A stretch of 51,490 nucleotides of DNA from Clostridiales bacterium. GTDB lineage: Bacteria; Bacillota; Clostridia; Oscillospirales; Acutalibacteraceae. Made by a program: the position numbers and the translations under genes. Positions 50,330 to 51,490 of the stretch are shown here, piece after piece. Where the stretch lies: positions 1-51,490 of the forward strand of contig JAHZIE010000012.1 of NCBI GenBank assembly GCA_019419895.1, in the 5' to 3' direction. The notes under the pieces are model-generated. The model was not told the origin of the DNA, did not search any database, and saw only the letters and a program-made list of their open reading frames with translations. Numbering within the stretch: the stretch's first letter is position 1; each line of letters starts with the position of its first letter.

Positions 50330-51490
50330 ATGGAATTTTTTGCTGGTGAATATGATGTTGTTGTGATCGGTGCGGGGCACGCGGGGATTGAAGCGGCCCT
50401 GGCAAGCGCGAGGCTGGGATGCAGTACAGTAGTTTTTTCAATCAATCTGGACGCGGTGGGAAACTGCCCCTGCAACCCTTCTATCGGAGGGACAGCGAAA
50501 GGGCACCTGGTGCGTGAGATCGATGCTTTGGGGGGAGAAATGGGAAAAACCGCGGATGCCTGTTTTTTGCAGAGCCGCATGCTGAACAGGGGAAAGGGGC
50601 CGGCCGTCCACAGCCTCCGCGCCCAGATCGACCGGAGAGAATACAGTAAAATTATGAAGCATAAGCTGGAGCTTCAGGAGGGCCTTTCCCTGAAGCAGGG
50701 GGAAATTGTCGCCCTGAGGCCCTCCCCTTCGGGCGGCTGGGAATCCGTCACCCGGCTGGGGGCTGTTTACCGTTCCCGCTGTGTGATTCTTGCGACGGGG
50801 ACCTTCCTTGCCGGAAAAATTTATGTGGGGGATGTTTCCTATGAAGGCGGACCGGACGGGATGTTCCCCGCGGCCTTTTTGTCATCCTCCTTAAGGGAGC
50901 TGGGGATCACCCTGCGGCGGTTTAAAACGGGAACTCCGGCGAGAATTGCCCGCAGGAGCGTTGATTTTTCCGGCCTGGAGGAGCAGCGTGGGGACGATCC
51001 CGTCGAACCCTTTTCCTATGATACGGAACATCCGGGATCAAATAAGGTGAATTGCTATGTGACCTGGACAAATGAAAAAACAAAGGAGATTATCCTGAAA
51101 AATATTCACCGTTCCCCTTTGTACGGGGGAAAGATAGAGGGGGTTGGACCCAGGTACTGCCCCAGTATTGAGGATAAAATTGTCAGATTCTCCGACAAGG
51201 AAAGGCACCAGCTCTTTATTGAGTCCTGCGGCTTGGATACGGAAGAGCTGTATTTGCAGGGGGCTTCCTCCTCTCTGCCTGAGGATGTCCAGCTGGCGCT
51301 TTACCGGACGGTGAAGGGGCTGGAGCATGTGGAAATGATGAGGCTTGCCTACGCCATTGAATATGACTGTGTCGATCCCCAGGAGCTCAACGCCGCTTTG
51401 GAATTTAAACAATGGAAGGGGTTGTATGGAGCCGGACAGTTTAACGGCAGCTCCGGATATGAAGAGGCGGCCGCCCAGGGCCTGCTGGCA
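50330..51490 (+). CDS. mnmG: tRNA uridine-5-carboxymethylaminomethyl modification enzyme MnmG (3' end outside window)
   Basis: The FAD-dependent partner of MnmE, binding FAD and glycine or ammonia plus methylene-THF. The 387 residues present open with the Rossmann motif VVVIGAGHAGIEAALA and include GNCPCNPSIGGTAKGHLVRE and the MLNRGKGPAVHSLRAQIDR segment. The frame is open to the last base, so about 240 residues are missing to the right (the family is about 620-630). The ATG at 50330 fits the family start. Confidence 0.96.
   Translation, partial: MEFFAGEYDVVVIGAGHAGIEAALASARLGCSTVVFSINLDAVGNCPCNPSIGGTAKGHLVREIDALGGEMGKTADACFLQSRMLNRGKGPAVHSLRAQIDRREYSKIMKHKLELQEGLSLKQGEIVALRPSPSGGWESVTRLGAVYRSRCVILATGTFLAGKIYVGDVSYEGGPDGMFPAAFLSSSLRELGITLRRFKTGTPARIARRSVDFSGLEEQRGDDPVEPFSYDTEHPGSNKVNCYVTWTNEKTKEIILKNIHRSPLYGGKIEGVGPRYCPSIEDKIVRFSDKERHQLFIESCGLDTEELYLQGASSSLPEDVQLALYRTVKGLEHVEMMRLAYAIEYDCVDPQELNAALEFKQWKGLYGAGQFNGSSGYEEAAAQGLLA

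Noticed and set aside
1..51490. tRNA, rRNA, tmRNA or CRISPR array
   Set aside because: No cloverleaf-like sequence with TTCGANNC and CCA context, no rRNA segment and no regularly spaced direct repeats were seen on reading. A covariance-model scan would be needed to exclude small RNAs fully.

Overview
This is the replication-origin region of a Firmicutes chromosome, most likely from the Clostridia (Oscillospiraceae/Ruminococcaceae-like; the rank is an inference). Three things point there: the gene order mnmG-mnmE-jag-yidC-yidD-rnpA-rpmH / dnaA-dnaN-yaaA-recF-remB-gyrB-gyrA, the sporulation-lineage genes ricT and darA beside holB, and the Shine-Dalgarno-rich starts with several TTG and GTG start codons. 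Genes left of about 42.8 kb lie mostly on the minus strand and genes right of it on the plus strand. The plus strand changes from C-rich to G-rich at the same place, so the origin is placed around dnaA/rpmH.

Left part (0-30 kb), mostly minus strand. An amino-acid ABC transporter (ATPase, permease, lipoprotein) comes first. Its substrate-binding protein appears to be a circular permutation of the usual family order. Next are an SGNH hydrolase, a VOC protein with an NSS sodium symporter, and a compact folate operon (folE-folP-folB-folK). Then come a transglutaminase-like lipoprotein, a LUD-domain protein divergent from an AraC regulator, a TtcA-like PP-loop protein, rplM-rpsI, a Nudix hydrolase with dcd, a MATE transporter, yccF, a second SGNH hydrolase and an SDR. 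The block darA-holB-ricT-ferredoxin-trmN6-rsmI follows. A small plus-strand island holds a DUF2975 protein, a lipoprotein and a DUF6688-like membrane protein. An IS200-type element, a queG-like gene and ybaK complete this part.

Core (30-43 kb). gyrA and gyrB are separated by three tandem YcxB-like membrane proteins, a tiny membrane ORF and a possible gene remnant. Two related zinc-ribbon membrane proteins sit between gyrB and remB. recF, yaaA, dnaN and dnaA follow. The two intergenic regions flanking dnaA are AT-rich, but they lack obvious consensus DnaA boxes.

Right part (43-51.5 kb), plus strand: rpmH, rnpA, yidD, yidC and jag, then a two-gene restriction-modification system (Dam-type adenine methyltransferase plus a PD-(D/E)xK protein) with its own promoter, inserted before mnmE and mnmG. 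mnmG runs off the window. No rRNA, tRNA or CRISPR was found.
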